NCBI GenBank assembly: GCA_021798985.1
Contig: JAJZBI010000028.1
Span: 1-47,918 of the forward strand
Length of the DNA stretch: 47,918 bases
Direction of reading: 5' to 3'
From: Actinomycetes bacterium
Lineage (GTDB): Bacteria; Actinomycetota; Acidimicrobiia; Acidimicrobiales; Bog-793
Below the pieces are notes generated by a model. The model was not told where the DNA came from and ran no database searches. It saw nothing but the letters and a program-made list of their open reading frames with translations. Both the position numbers and the translations under genes were made by a program. Shown piece by piece: positions 31,950-40,888 of the stretch (its first letter is position 1; every line of letters starts with the position of its first letter).

Positions 31950-33644
31950 CTACGGCGCGTAGGCGAAGGGCTTGCTCGCGGCCGCCCCCGTCGGATTCGA
32001 CACGGTGACCGCGACCGTCCCACTGCCCGGAGGGACCGTCGCGACCAGCTGGTTCGCTCCCCGCGAGACGATGCTCGCCGCGCGCTGGCCAAAGGTGACA
32101 CTGGCCGATCCGAGGAAGGCGCCCGTGATCGTCACCGTCGCGCCCGCCGGTGCCGTGGTGGGGCTGAGGGCGTGGACTTGCGGGCAGGAGAGTGCGCTTG
32201 CCACCGGGGTGCCGAGCCCGGTGGCGAGGTTGTAGCCCGCACTCGCGGAGTAGGTGGCGCCGGACGCGCCGGTGTAGTCGTTGCTGCCGCTCGTCACGGG
32301 CACGAAGGCGCCCGGGTCGATCTGGTCCCAGGCGTAGAGCCGTGGGGCGAGGTTGCCGATCGGCGTGGCGCAGGCCGACTGGAGGTCCGCGGTCATCGCC
32401 GCGACGAAGGGCGCCGAGAAGCTCGTGCCCGAGCCGGTCGCGAGGCTCCCCCCGCCAAAGAAGATCAATCCGTTGGCATCGAGGCTGAGATCGGGGATCC
32501 CGCGACAGCCGCTCGCCCCACAGCTCCCCGCCAGGGTGCCGGCGACGGCCTGTTGCCAGGAGGGCTCGGCGAAATCGGCCGAGACCCCTCCCCCGCTCGC
32601 CCCCGACGCTCCCGCCTGCAGCGCCGCGTTCCAGACCTGCTCGCCAGCCGGACTCACGTCGGTGCCGCCCACCGCGGTGACGTTCGGGTCGCTCGCGGGA
32701 AAGTCGACCGCCAGGGTGCCAGCACCGGTCCCGTTCGCCGAGTCGTAGCAGTCCTGGGCGCCGCGATCCCCCGAGGCGACGACGACGCTCTGGCCCTGGG
32801 CGGCCGCCTTGGCCAACAAGGCGTCGATCGGGGCCACCGTGCCGCTCGGCCCACCGGCATAGGCCGCCTCGCACAAGCCCCAGCTGATCGAGATGACCTT
32901 CGCCTGGTCGGCGCTCACGATCGCCGAGAGGACGTCGGTCCAGCTGGTGTTGGTGTCCGGCGCTTCGTAGGAGACGATCGTGGCGCCGGGCGCCTGGGTC
33001 TGGAGCTGTTCGATGTCAAGGTCCGCCTCGGCGACGAACGCCGAGCCGCTCGCGCCGCCACCGTCGATCGGCACCACCTGATAACCCGTGGCGGGCAGGC
33101 CGAAGCAGCGGTCATAGGCGGCGACGTCACTCGGCGAGGAGGCGCCGAACTCGACCGTCGCGATCGTGACGCCCCGGCCGGTCTCCCCCGCCGCCCACAG
33201 GCCCGAGATGCCATAGCGGGCACCCTCGGCAGAAAGCGTCGTCGCACCGGCGCCTTCGAGGGCGCTCGCTCCCGGGCAGACCGTCGGAGCGTTGGCCGCC
33301 AGCTTCCGGGCCACCCCGGTGCGCCCCCGGTGCGCGGGTGACCCCTGGTGCGGGGCATGGGTGGACCGGTGGCGCCCGGCGGGCTGGTGCGGGGCCCGCC
33401 GCACCGGACGCGACCGGGCGGGATGCTGGACCGCCGAGGCAAGCGTGACCTGTGGGCGCGGGCCGGGGAGCGACGCCACCGCCGGTGCCGGGTCCGTCGG
33501 CGTCTGCCCGCTCGCGGCGAGCGTCCCGAGGCCCACCAGTGCGAGGGCGGCGAGGCCGATGACCCTGGCGAGGGGCCACCAGCGCGCCGCGGGCCGCCGG
33601 GGGGCGGTCGCCGCGGCGATCGTTGTCTGGGGGGATGGCGACAT
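31950..33644 (-). CDS. S53 sedolisin-type serine protease with an IPT domain
   Basis: This 564-aa protein has a signal peptide (WWPLARVIGLAALALVGLGTLAASG) and a long Pro/His/Arg-rich linker to about residue 115. The S53 catalytic domain has E206 and D210 (EADLDIEQLQTQAPGA), D293 (ASGDRGAQ) and the nucleophile S408 (GSGTSFSAPF). An IPT domain ends the protein (ALSPTTAPAGATVTITGAFLGSA). Sedolisins are acid-active peptidases that normally carry a roughly 180-residue pro-kumamolisin prodomain, and that prodomain is missing here. Predicted to be secreted. The ATG at 33644 was used. Confidence 0.88.
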   Translation of the reverse strand: MSPSPQTTIAAATAPRRPAARWWPLARVIGLAALALVGLGTLAASGQTPTDPAPAVASLPGPRPQVTLASAVQHPARSRPVRRAPHQPAGRHRSTHAPHQGSPAHRGRTGVARKLAANAPTVCPGASALEGAGATTLSAEGARYGISGLWAAGETGRGVTIATVEFGASSPSDVAAYDRCFGLPATGYQVVPIDGGGASGSAFVAEADLDIEQLQTQAPGATIVSYEAPDTNTSWTDVLSAIVSADQAKVISISWGLCEAAYAGGPSGTVAPIDALLAKAAAQGQSVVVASGDRGAQDCYDSANGTGAGTLAVDFPASDPNVTAVGGTDVSPAGEQVWNAALQAGASGASGGGVSADFAEPSWQQAVAGTLAGSCGASGCRGIPDLSLDANGLIFFGGGSLATGSGTSFSAPFVAAMTADLQSACATPIGNLAPRLYAWDQIDPGAFVPVTSGSNDYTGASGATYSASAGYNLATGLGTPVASALSCPQVHALSPTTAPAGATVTITGAFLGSASVTFGQRAASIVSRGANQLVATVPPGSGTVAVTVSNPTGAAASKPFAYAP

Positions 33645-33776
33645 GAAGCCTTGAGGGAGGATTGAAGCACGCCGCGGGTGGGTAAAGGGCGCCTTTCTTC
33701 CAACGGCACGGCGGCCCGAGAACTTGGGCGCCCCGCATCCTGGCGGCGAAATCTCGTGATGAGCAGGGAGGACGCG

Positions 33777-34487
33777 ATGACCATCGACCTCGAGGCGGCG
33801 CTTTTGCGCACCGGTGCGGTGCGCGACTTCACCGCCGAGCCCGTCAGCGACGCCGCGCTCTCCCGCCTCCTCGACGTCGCCCGCTTCGCCCCGAGCGGCG
33901 GCAACCGCCAGGGCTGGCGCGTCGTCGTCCTGAAGGACCCCGCCACGCGCCGGGCGCTGCGCGACCTCTACCTGCCGGGGTGGTACGAGTACCTCGCCCA
34001 GGGCGCCGCCGGGCTCGTCGCCTTCTCACCGCTCAACGACCCCGACGAAGAGCGCGCCGCGATCACCAACGCGCCGGCCTTCGCCGAGGCCGCCGCGCAG
34101 AGCGGCGGCGGCTTTGCCGAGCACCTGGATTCCGCGCCGGTCCTGCTCGCGGTGTTCGCCCGGCTCGGCGACCTCGCCGCCACCGACCGGGACCTCGACC
34201 GCTACCACCTCGTCGGCGGCGCCTCGATCTACCCCTTTGTCTGGAGCCTGTTGTTGGCGGCGCGCCTCGAGGGCCTGGGTGGGGTGATGACGACGATGGC
34301 GACCCGCGCCGAGCCCCAGGTGGCGGCCCTGCTCGGCGCAACCGACGAGCACGCCCTGGCCGCCGTCGTGGCGCTCGGCCATCCCGCCCACCGGCCCGGT
34401 CGGCTGCGGCGGGCCCCGGTCGAGGAGTTCACGACGATCGATCGCCTCGGCGGCGCCCCGCTGCGACCTCCCGACGCGGGACGCTGA
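33777..34487 (+). CDS. nitroreductase-family FMN oxidoreductase
   Basis: This 236-aa protein has the nitroreductase signature: R12-T-x-x-V-R-D-F near the start, LLDVARFAPSGGNRQGWRVVVL (31-52), an active-site loop with GGASIYPFVWSLLLAARLEGLGGVMTTM, and VVALGHPAH near the end. These FMN enzymes reduce nitro groups, quinones or act in ring-cleavage steps using NAD(P)H. The ATG at 33777 follows GGGAGG, and the longer frame upstream has no ribosome site. It is divergent from the sedolisin gene and stands alone. Confidence 0.88.
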   Translation: MTIDLEAALLRTGAVRDFTAEPVSDAALSRLLDVARFAPSGGNRQGWRVVVLKDPATRRALRDLYLPGWYEYLAQGAAGLVAFSPLNDPDEERAAITNAPAFAEAAAQSGGGFAEHLDSAPVLLAVFARLGDLAATDRDLDRYHLVGGASIYPFVWSLLLAARLEGLGGVMTTMATRAEPQVAALLGATDEHALAAVVALGHPAHRPGRLRRAPVEEFTTIDRLGGAPLRPPDAGR

Positions 34488-34815
34488 CGCGACTCGGGCG
34501 CTCGCGCCGCGGCGTTCGCAGCCGGCCGAGGAACGCGCGCACCAAGCGGGCGAGGCTCTGGAGCAGCGGGGGGGTCGCTTCGTGGCGGCTGCCCCACGAC
34601 GTCGTCATCGATGCACCAACCGTTGCGAAGGAAGGCCGCGTCGCCGAGCGACATGGCGCTGCACAACAGTGCGACGACGCGTCGTCATTGGCGCTGCTCC
34701 CTTCGGTCGACAACTGCGGCGCTGCCGCTCGTTCGGCCGGGAAAAGGCGTCATGCGTGCCGTCTCGCGCCGGACGCGGCACGATATGGGACACCACCGGA
34801 GATGTCGAGGCCGCC
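34488..34815. other. intergenic region with a perfect palindrome
   Basis: These 328 bases precede the TetR-like gene and contain no gene with domain support. GACGACGCGTCGTC (34673-34686) is a perfect 14-bp palindrome. TTGGC-N8-GCCAA (34816-34833) lies just at the chosen start of the TetR gene. Both are candidate operators for that regulator. Confidence 0.4.
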
Positions 34816-35637
34816 TTGGCAAGTATTCGCCAAAGCACATTTGCGACCGCCCAGCGGCGTTCGGTTCTCGCCCGGAACCGCAACGCCATCGAGGCGCTCG
34901 TCGCCCCGATGGCGGCCTTCGCCGAGCTGCCCGAGGCGACCCAGACCGTAAAGGCCCTGGCGCGCCACCTCGGGCGCTCGACCCCCACCATCTACCGGCG
35001 CTTTGGCCACCGCAACCCGCTCGGTGGGGCCTATGTGATGGCGCTGTGCGCGCTTGTCGCCCCGGCGCGCCGCGCCACGCGCTGGTTCGCGACCGAAGGC
35101 GGTGAGCTCCTCGAGCGCCACGACGGCGGGCTCGTCTTCCTGCGCGGCTTCGGCCGGGCGTTCCTTTCGCCCCTGCTGGCCTACCCGGCACTGACGCTCG
35201 CCGCCCACCGTCACGGCCTCGCCGGCGTCGAGCTCCGCCCGAGCGACCTCATGGCCCTCGACGAGGACAGCAAGGGGATCGACGGCGCGCACGACCCCGC
35301 CACCGTGCGGCCGGTCGAGTATCTCCCCGTCCTTGTCGACGCCGCGACTCTGTTGCTCGAGCGCATCGGCCGGCCGGTCCGCCAGGCACCCGAGCTCGCG
35401 CAGCATCTCGTCACCGCCAGCTTCGGCTGTGCGGAGGGGAACGTGAACGGCGCCACGAACCGCTTCTTGGACCGCGCCCTTCCCTCCCTCGGCGTCGAGC
35501 GCACGCCGCCGAGCGACGCCTTGGACCAGGCGTGGCTCCTCACCCAGCTCGCCGAGCGCCTCGCGCTCCAGGGCACCCAGCGCGAGCTTCGCGACCTCTA
35601 CCGCCTGCTGCACGGCGCTCCGCTTCGCCATGGCTGA
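34816..35637 (+). CDS. TetR-like transcriptional regulator
   Basis: The 273-aa protein carries a helix-turn-helix at about 44-64 (TVKALARHLGRSTPTIYRRFG), followed by RNPLGGAYVMALCALV and a large helical ligand-binding part (LLELLERHDGG-like through VEYLPVLVDAATLLLERIG). It differs from ordinary TetR proteins in the NPLGGAYVMA stretch and in length. The start is uncertain: a TTG at 34816 is chosen because the DNA-binding helices need residues before the ATG at 34909, and no ATG or GTG lies in the right place. Its end overlaps the next gene by eight bases. Confidence 0.6.
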   Translation: MASIRQSTFATAQRRSVLARNRNAIEALVAPMAAFAELPEATQTVKALARHLGRSTPTIYRRFGHRNPLGGAYVMALCALVAPARRATRWFATEGGELLERHDGGLVFLRGFGRAFLSPLLAYPALTLAAHRHGLAGVELRPSDLMALDEDSKGIDGAHDPATVRPVEYLPVLVDAATLLLERIGRPVRQAPELAQHLVTASFGCAEGNVNGATNRFLDRALPSLGVERTPPSDALDQAWLLTQLAERLALQGTQRELRDLYRLLHGAPLRHG

Positions 35638-36655
35638 CGAGCCGCGCTTTTCGGTGCGCCGCGCCCAGCTCGACCTCTTGCTCGGCCTCGACCAGCCGGG
35701 CGCCGCCTTCGCGCGCGCGTTCGTCACCGCGAGCTTCGGCGGACCGCCGATCGCCGCGTCCCATGCCACGGCGCCGGCCCAAGAGCTCGCCGCGCTGGCG
35801 ATGCGCGTCTATGTCCGGGCGACCGCCGACCTCGACCCCCAAGAGGGTCACCGCCTCGGGGTGCAGTGGCTCGCCGAGCTGCGCGCCGGTCGGGCCGACC
35901 GGCTGGCGCTGCGCTCCTGCCTCGTCACCACCGCGGTCGTGGCGCGGCGCGCCGGGCACGTCGAGGTGGCGATCGGCCAGCTACGCGAGGCGATGGAGCT
36001 GTCTCGGACCGCGCCCGGGAGGCGCCAGGTGGCCCTCGAGCTCGCCATCGCGCTCCGCCGGCGCGCCGGTGAGGGAGACCTCGCCGAGGCGCTCGGGCTC
36101 GCCGAGGCGCTCGCGGCCGAGCGGCTCTTCGACTACGGGGACAAGACGAACGCCACCGTGCTCGAGGCCGACCACGAGGTGCTCCAGGCGCGCCTCGCAC
36201 TCGGCGAGCACGACGTCGAATCGGCGCTCGACCTGCGGGCCCGGCGCCTGTGGCGCTCGGGCTTCATGAGCCGCTGGACCGGGGAGGCCTTCTTCATCGC
36301 CGGGCGCTGCTGGCTGGCGCGGGCGCACGGCCCTGCTGCGCCCGGGGACGCCACGATCGCCCGGCTGATCGCCGATCGCTACCCCCTCGATCGCGAGCTG
36401 TCCGCCGCCGTCGACCTGCTGCTGGCGGACACCTATCTCGCCCTCGCCGAGGGCTCGAGCGAGCCCGCGGACCAGCGTCGCCTCGCAGCCGAGGCCGCCG
36501 GCCGCGCCGCGGCGACCCTCGCGTTCGCCTACGGCGAGGCCCACCCCCAGGTCACCGCCGCCCGCGCCCGGGCCGAAATGCTCACCCCGAGCGCCTCGGG
36601 CGGTCCGGCAGCGCACGCGGACGGTGGGAGGGGCGAGCGCCCCTCCCACCGCTGA
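35630..36655 (+). CDS. hypothetical helical-repeat protein
   Basis: This 341-aa, all-helical protein has TPR-like helix pairs (VVARRAGHVEVAIGQLREAMELSRTAPGRRQVALELAIALRRRAGEGDLAEALGLAEALAAE and DHEVLQARLALGEHDVESALDLRARRLWRSG). No catalytic motif or signal was seen. Its start overlaps the TetR-like gene's end by eight bases, so they are co-expressed and may function together, for example as a sensor and its scaffold. The end contains a strong hairpin that overlaps the stop. Confidence 0.7.
   Translation: MADEPRFSVRRAQLDLLLGLDQPGAAFARAFVTASFGGPPIAASHATAPAQELAALAMRVYVRATADLDPQEGHRLGVQWLAELRAGRADRLALRSCLVTTAVVARRAGHVEVAIGQLREAMELSRTAPGRRQVALELAIALRRRAGEGDLAEALGLAEALAAERLFDYGDKTNATVLEADHEVLQARLALGEHDVESALDLRARRLWRSGFMSRWTGEAFFIAGRCWLARAHGPAAPGDATIARLIADRYPLDRELSAAVDLLLADTYLALAEGSSEPADQRRLAAEAAGRAAATLAFAYGEAHPQVTAARARAEMLTPSASGGPAAHADGGRGERPSHR
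36622..36651 (+). terminator. 14-bp stem hairpin at the stop of the helical-repeat gene
   Basis: CGGTGGGAGGGGCG-AG-CGCCCCTCCCACCG is a perfect 14-bp stem with a two-base loop, ending one base before the TGA at 36653. It is a probable terminator for the TetR-like unit, unusual in lying within the coding sequence. Confidence 0.7.
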
Positions 36656-36699
36656 CTGCCACCGCTGATCGGCCCGCGAGCCCGCGGGCAGGCACATCC

Positions 36700-36725
36700 G
36701 CCGGGGCGACCAGGATCGCCCCGGC
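36700..36725 (-). terminator. 10-bp stem hairpin after the CWB2 gene
   Basis: GCCGGGGCGA-CCAGGA-TCGCCCCGGC is a perfect 10-bp stem with a six-base loop, starting just beyond the stop of the minus-strand CWB2 gene. It works as a terminator for that gene in the space where the two operons converge. Confidence 0.65.
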
Positions 36726-36732
36726 GCCGCGA

Positions 36733-38397
36733 TCAGCTGGCGCTGGCGAGTGCCGTCAGGGCGGCACTGATCTGGCTCTGGGGCACCGCCAAGGGGCCGC
36801 CGAGCACCTGGAGGTTGTAGACGCTGGAGGACGCCGCGGTCAGCCCGGCGGGCGTGTAGTTGCCGAGCCCCTTCGTCGGGCCCTCGGTGAGCAGGATCGG
36901 GGCGCTCTCATTGGCCGAGATCACCGCTGCTCCGAGAGCGTCGGACCAGTACGCGCCCTGGGCCAACAAGGCGGTGTGGCTGGAGGTGGACCAGCCGAGA
37001 CCACCGGCCGAGGTGGCGGCGAGCTCGTAGCGCGAGAGGAGCTGGGCCGAGTCCGTGGCGTCCTGGCCAGCGATGCGGGCGACGGCGTAGCCGTCGGCCG
37101 CCAGCTGGTTGACCACGGTGTCCTGGAGGGCCAGCTGGCCCCCGAGGGCCAGCACGTTCTTCACGTGCAGGTTCGACAGCTCGGTGGAGGCCGCGCTCCC
37201 GAGGCTGCTGCCCGGGGTCAGCACCACGGGGATCTGGAACTGGTAGGCGACGCCGGCGACCGCCATCGCGTCCGACCAGTCGTTGTCAGCGACCAGGATC
37301 GCCGTCGGCGCGCCGCTCGTCCAGGTGCCCGCGGCGTTGCCGGCCGTGTCGTTCTCGGACTTCGCCGGGGCGGGCAGGTTGTGGTTGAGCGCGAGGATCG
37401 CGTTTGCCTGGGTGTCGATCGCCGCCGCGGTGTCATCGGCGCTCTGGCCAGCGATCGGGCCGATCACCTTCAGGTCACCCGAGGTGGCGATCGCGCTCTT
37501 GCCGTTACACGTCGTCGCCGGCGTCGACTTCAGCGCCGCGATCACCTGCGGGCTGATCGCGTACTGCCCCCCAACCACGTAGACGGTGCCGACCCCGTCT
37601 GCCTTGAGGGCGTTCATCAGGTCGCTTCCCGGGCTGCCCTGCGGGGTGATCAGGAGGCCCGCGGGCGAACCGGTCGCGTTGAGCGCACCCTCGAGGGTGG
37701 CCGCCGAGAGCGCGTCGTAGGGATCGAGGTCGGTGGCGATGACCGCGGTGTTCTGGGCCGGGTGCGCGTCCCCGCAGTTCACCTCGGAGGAGAACTCGTT
37801 CGCCGCGGTGGCGTCCGCGCTCTGGCCGTAGTTGTCCTGACTCGAGGTCTCGACGCCGTACACCGAGGCTTTGCTGGACAAGGTGACCGTCCCCGTCGTC
37901 GCCGAGCAGCTCGAGTTCTCGCCCTCGGTCACCGTGGCGAGCACGGGACCGTGCGCGCCGGCGCTGCCGGTCACGTACAGGTTCGCCATAGTGTAGGTGG
38001 CGGGTGAGCTCGAGGCCGAGGTCACCGGGAAGGCGAGGTCGCCGCCGCTCACCGTGGCCGGCCCGACGTTGTTGGCGCTGCTCGTCACCGAAGGGCTCTG
38101 GCTAGCGGTGTTGGCGAAGTTCGCCCCGCCGGACAGCGCCACACAGACGTAGTTGTCCGGCGCGCTCGCCTCCACCCCACCCGCGACCACCTCGGTGAGC
38201 TTCAAGGCGGCGACCTGCTGGTCCGTCGGCGAGGCGCTGAAGACGCTCGGCCCGGTCGAAGTCAGATTGGCCGCCGAGGCGTAGTTCGGGGATGCCGCTG
38301 CGCTCCCGGCCGCCACGATGCCGATGCCGCCGAACAAGGTGACGCTCGCAACCACGGCCCCGGCACCTTTGAAGGTGCGCCGCGAAGTCGTGCTCAT
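36733..38397 (-). CDS. cell-wall-binding repeat (CWB2) surface protein
   Basis: This 554-aa exported protein has a signal peptide (AVVASVTLFGGIGIVAAGSAAA). After a threonine/serine-rich domain (about 40-200) come three CWB2-type repeats: AVIATDLDPYDALSAATLEGALN..LITPQG.. VYVVGGQYAIS; TAILVADNDWSDAMAVAGVAYQFQIPVVLTPG..VLALGGQLALQ; and TALLAQGAYWSDALGAAVISANESAPILLTEG..LQVLGGPLAVP. CWB2 repeats bind anionic cell-wall polymers non-covalently. The ATG at 38397 follows GAGAGGAG, so the 18-residue upstream extension is not used. Likely an abundant surface protein. Confidence 0.88.
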   Translation of the reverse strand: MSTTSRRTFKGAGAVVASVTLFGGIGIVAAGSAAASPNYASAANLTSTGPSVFSASPTDQQVAALKLTEVVAGGVEASAPDNYVCVALSGGANFANTASQSPSVTSSANNVGPATVSGGDLAFPVTSASSSPATYTMANLYVTGSAGAHGPVLATVTEGENSSCSATTGTVTLSSKASVYGVETSSQDNYGQSADATAANEFSSEVNCGDAHPAQNTAVIATDLDPYDALSAATLEGALNATGSPAGLLITPQGSPGSDLMNALKADGVGTVYVVGGQYAISPQVIAALKSTPATTCNGKSAIATSGDLKVIGPIAGQSADDTAAAIDTQANAILALNHNLPAPAKSENDTAGNAAGTWTSGAPTAILVADNDWSDAMAVAGVAYQFQIPVVLTPGSSLGSAASTELSNLHVKNVLALGGQLALQDTVVNQLAADGYAVARIAGQDATDSAQLLSRYELAATSAGGLGWSTSSHTALLAQGAYWSDALGAAVISANESAPILLTEGPTKGLGNYTPAGLTAASSSVYNLQVLGGPLAVPQSQISAALTALASAS

Positions 38398-38566
38398 CGC
38401 ATGTCTCCTCTCCCACGCTCTCGCCAGGGGCGCGGACGATCGGAGGTCCACGGCAGAGAGCGGCTCAATGCACCCTTACCCAGACGGGCATGAGGAGAAC
38501 GCGAGGGCCAAGAACAGAGTGTGAGGGTCCGACGAGCTGTCGGTGAAGCAGGCGATCCGGGCGGGA

Positions 38567-39553
38567 TCAGCGGGTGGCGTCGCCCGCCTGCTCGGCGCGG
38601 ACCTCGGCGATCACGTCGTCCAAGATGTCGTCGAGGTTGCGCTTCGGTGTCCAGCCGATCAGCTGGTTGATCTTGGTGGTGTCGGGCACTCGGCGAGCCA
38701 TGTCCTCAAAGCCGCTCTCGTAGGCGACGTCGTAGGGGACGTGCACGATGCGCGAGCTGCTCTCGGTGCGCTCGATGATGCGCGACGCCAGCTCGCCGAT
38801 CGAGATCTCCTCCGACGAGCCGACGTTGAAGACATCCCCCTCAGCCCGCGGCTCGTCCAAGAGACCGATCAGCGCCTCGACGGCGTCGCTGACGTGGCAG
38901 AAACAGCGCGTCTGGCTCCCATCCCCATAGACCGTGAGGTCCTCGCCGGCGAGTGCCTGGCGCACGAGGCGTGGGATCACCATGCCATACGCTGGGCTCT
39001 GGCGCGGACCGACCGTGTTGAAGAGCCGGACGACGATCGTCGGAAGGTCGCGCTCGCGGTGGTAGGCGTAGGCGAGGATCTCATCCACGGCCTTCGAGGT
39101 CGAATACGCCCACCGAGAAACGGCGGGCGAGCCGAGGATGCGGTCGGCCGTCTCGCTGAGCGGGCCCGCCCCGTTTTTGCCGTAGATCTCCGATGTGCTG
39201 GTGACGAGCACCTTGCGCCGATAGCGGTGCGCGGCCTGGAGAACGCTGATCGCTCCACGGATGTTCGTCGTCAGCGAATACAGGGGCTGCTCGACGATCA
39301 GCTTGACGCCAACGGCAGCGGCCAGATGGATCACCACATCGCACTGGCGCACGGCTTCGTCAACGGCGAGTTCGTCGAGCACCGAAGCCTGGCGGAACTC
39401 AAAGCCACCTGCAGCCCTGACAGGGTCGAGATTCGTCGCGCGACCAGTCGACAGGGAATCGAGCACAACAACTGCATGCCCCCGCCGCACCAGAGCTTGA
39501 GCAAGATGTGAGCCGATGAACCCGGCGCCACCAGTGATCAAATAGCGGGTCAC
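38567..39553 (-). CDS. NAD-dependent epimerase/dehydratase (GalE-like)
   Basis: This 328-aa short-chain dehydrogenase-like protein has the NAD loop GGAGFIGS (8-15), LTSTSEIYG, and Y150-x-x-x-K154 (WAYSTSKAVDE). The order and the ending (INQLIGWTPKRNLDDILDDVI) match NDP-sugar epimerases such as UDP-glucose 4-epimerase or UDP-GlcA decarboxylase relatives. The GTG at 39553 has no Shine-Dalgarno but a TAGTCT -10-like box nine bases upstream, so it may be leaderless. It is high-GC, in contrast to the divergent dehydrogenase next to it. Its product would feed the adjacent polysaccharide genes. Confidence 0.85.
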   Translation of the reverse strand: MTRYLITGGAGFIGSHLAQALVRRGHAVVVLDSLSTGRATNLDPVRAAGGFEFRQASVLDELAVDEAVRQCDVVIHLAAAVGVKLIVEQPLYSLTTNIRGAISVLQAAHRYRRKVLVTSTSEIYGKNGAGPLSETADRILGSPAVSRWAYSTSKAVDEILAYAYHRERDLPTIVVRLFNTVGPRQSPAYGMVIPRLVRQALAGEDLTVYGDGSQTRCFCHVSDAVEALIGLLDEPRAEGDVFNVGSSEEISIGELASRIIERTESSSRIVHVPYDVAYESGFEDMARRVPDTTKINQLIGWTPKRNLDDILDDVIAEVRAEQAGDATR

Positions 39554-39583
39554 AGGAGCCCGAGACTAGATTGCCTAGCTATT

Positions 39584-39598
39584 CGCGGCCAGGCCGCG
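39584..39598. promoter_or_regulatory. 7-bp palindrome between divergent sugar genes
   Basis: CGCGGCC-A-GGCCGCG lies in the 78-base gap between the divergent epimerase and dehydrogenase genes, at the point where base composition changes. It may be an operator or a fragment of a recombination site. Confidence 0.35.
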
Positions 39599-39631
39599 CA
39601 TCCGTCACGCCGGAGACGACCAGGACGCTGC

Positions 39632-40888
39632 ATGAATCAGAGACCGGTCAAGGTAGCCGTTCTTGGTCAGGGATACGTCGGCCTGCCTCTAGCCATACTC
39701 GCCACAGAAGCGGGTCACCAAGTAGTGGGATATGACCCGGACGAGGTGCGAGTTGCCTCTCTGACAGAAGGGCGGTCCTACGTCGAGGACGTGTCAGACG
39801 TGCGTCTCGCCGCTGCGTTGCTGAAGGGCTACAAAGCATCGACGCAACCGACCGTACTGTCGAATTTCGATGTCGCCGTGATCACGGTCCCGACCCCTCT
39901 CACTGAGGGCGTGCCTGACCTTTCGTTCGTCCTTGCAGCAACCGATACGGTCGCCGACTTCCTTCGGCCAGGGCGTCTAGTCGTACTTGAGTCGACAACA
40001 TATCCAGGTACAACAGAGGAGCTACTTGGTCCGTCCCTGGAGAGCAGAACTGGGCTCGTAGCCGGAATTGACTTTCACCTTGCCTATAGCCCTGAACGGA
40101 TCGATCCTGGCAACCCGCAGTTCAATCTTGCCAACACTCCGAAGTTAGTTGCCGGAATAACCACTCAATCACTTTCGATGGCGCTAGATTTTTACAGTTC
40201 CATCATTGAGAAGGTCGTCCCTGTTTCGCGGCCACGAGAAGCTGAGCTCGCAAAGCTCATAGAGAATACCTTTCGCCATGTAAATATCGCACTGGTAAAT
40301 GAGATTGCCATGTTTGCGCACGATCTCGGAGTGGACATCTGGGAAGCGCTCGATAGTGCATCGACGAAGCCTTTTGGCTTTATGCGATTCAACCCTGGCC
40401 CTGGCGTCGGTGGTCACTGTCTACCGATTGATCCCAGCTACCTGTCGTGGCATGTTCAGAAATCTTTAGGGCAGAAATTCCGATTTGTAGAGCTAGCGAA
40501 CGACATCAACGACCACATGCCGGCCTACGTCGTACAGAGGCTTATGGAGGGGCTAAACGAACGCCAAGTTCCCTTGAGAGGCAGCAAAGTCATGCTGGTA
40601 GGACTCACCTACAAGCCCAATACTTCTGACCTCAGGGAGTCCCCGGGCCTGCAGATTGCCAATCGGCTTGACGCTCTGGGCGCTGACCTGCTCTACGTTG
40701 ACAGCCACGTCCCCCTGACGACGCAAATTGAGTGCGTATCCTTGTCGGCAGAAACCATCGCCGATATGGATGCCGTAGTCATCCTGACGGACCATGATGA
40801 TGTCGACTATCGGCTGATCGAGCAATGCGCGCGTTACGTTTTGGACACGCGTCGGCGGTGCTACGGACCACAAGTTGAGCGGCTGTAG
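39632..40888 (+). CDS. nucleotide-sugar dehydrogenase (UDP-ManNAc/GlcNAc type)
   Basis: This 418-aa UDP-glucose/GDP-mannose dehydrogenase-family protein has the N-terminal NAD domain (VAVLGQGYVGLPLAILATEAGHQVVGYD), VITVPTPLTEGVPDLSFV, VVLESTTYPGTTEE and the catalytic C263 (GPGVGGHCLPIDP). The C-terminal domain reads LVGLTYKPNTSDLRESPG. Sequence features resemble the WbpA/WecC group, which oxidises N-acetylhexosamine NDP-sugars to uronates. Codon use is clearly AT-richer than upstream. It starts the low-GC island. Its ATG has a weak AGGA. Confidence 0.88.
   Translation: MNQRPVKVAVLGQGYVGLPLAILATEAGHQVVGYDPDEVRVASLTEGRSYVEDVSDVRLAAALLKGYKASTQPTVLSNFDVAVITVPTPLTEGVPDLSFVLAATDTVADFLRPGRLVVLESTTYPGTTEELLGPSLESRTGLVAGIDFHLAYSPERIDPGNPQFNLANTPKLVAGITTQSLSMALDFYSSIIEKVVPVSRPREAELAKLIENTFRHVNIALVNEIAMFAHDLGVDIWEALDSASTKPFGFMRFNPGPGVGGHCLPIDPSYLSWHVQKSLGQKFRFVELANDINDHMPAYVVQRLMEGLNERQVPLRGSKVMLVGLTYKPNTSDLRESPGLQIANRLDALGADLLYVDSHVPLTTQIECVSLSAETIADMDAVVILTDHDDVDYRLIEQCARYVLDTRRRCYGPQVERL

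Noticed and set aside
31113-33341. 742-codon + strand frame across the RES gene and sedolisin
   Set aside because: It is out of frame in RES and antisense to the sedolisin, whose catalytic residues are intact.
34582-34815. 5' extension of the TetR-like frame to 34582
   Set aside because: The translated extension is arginine/cysteine-rich, unlike a TetR N-terminus, and has no ribosome site.
36250-38007. 585-codon + strand frame opposite the CWB2 gene
   Set aside because: It is the antisense of the CWB2 repeats; no signal or domain of its own.
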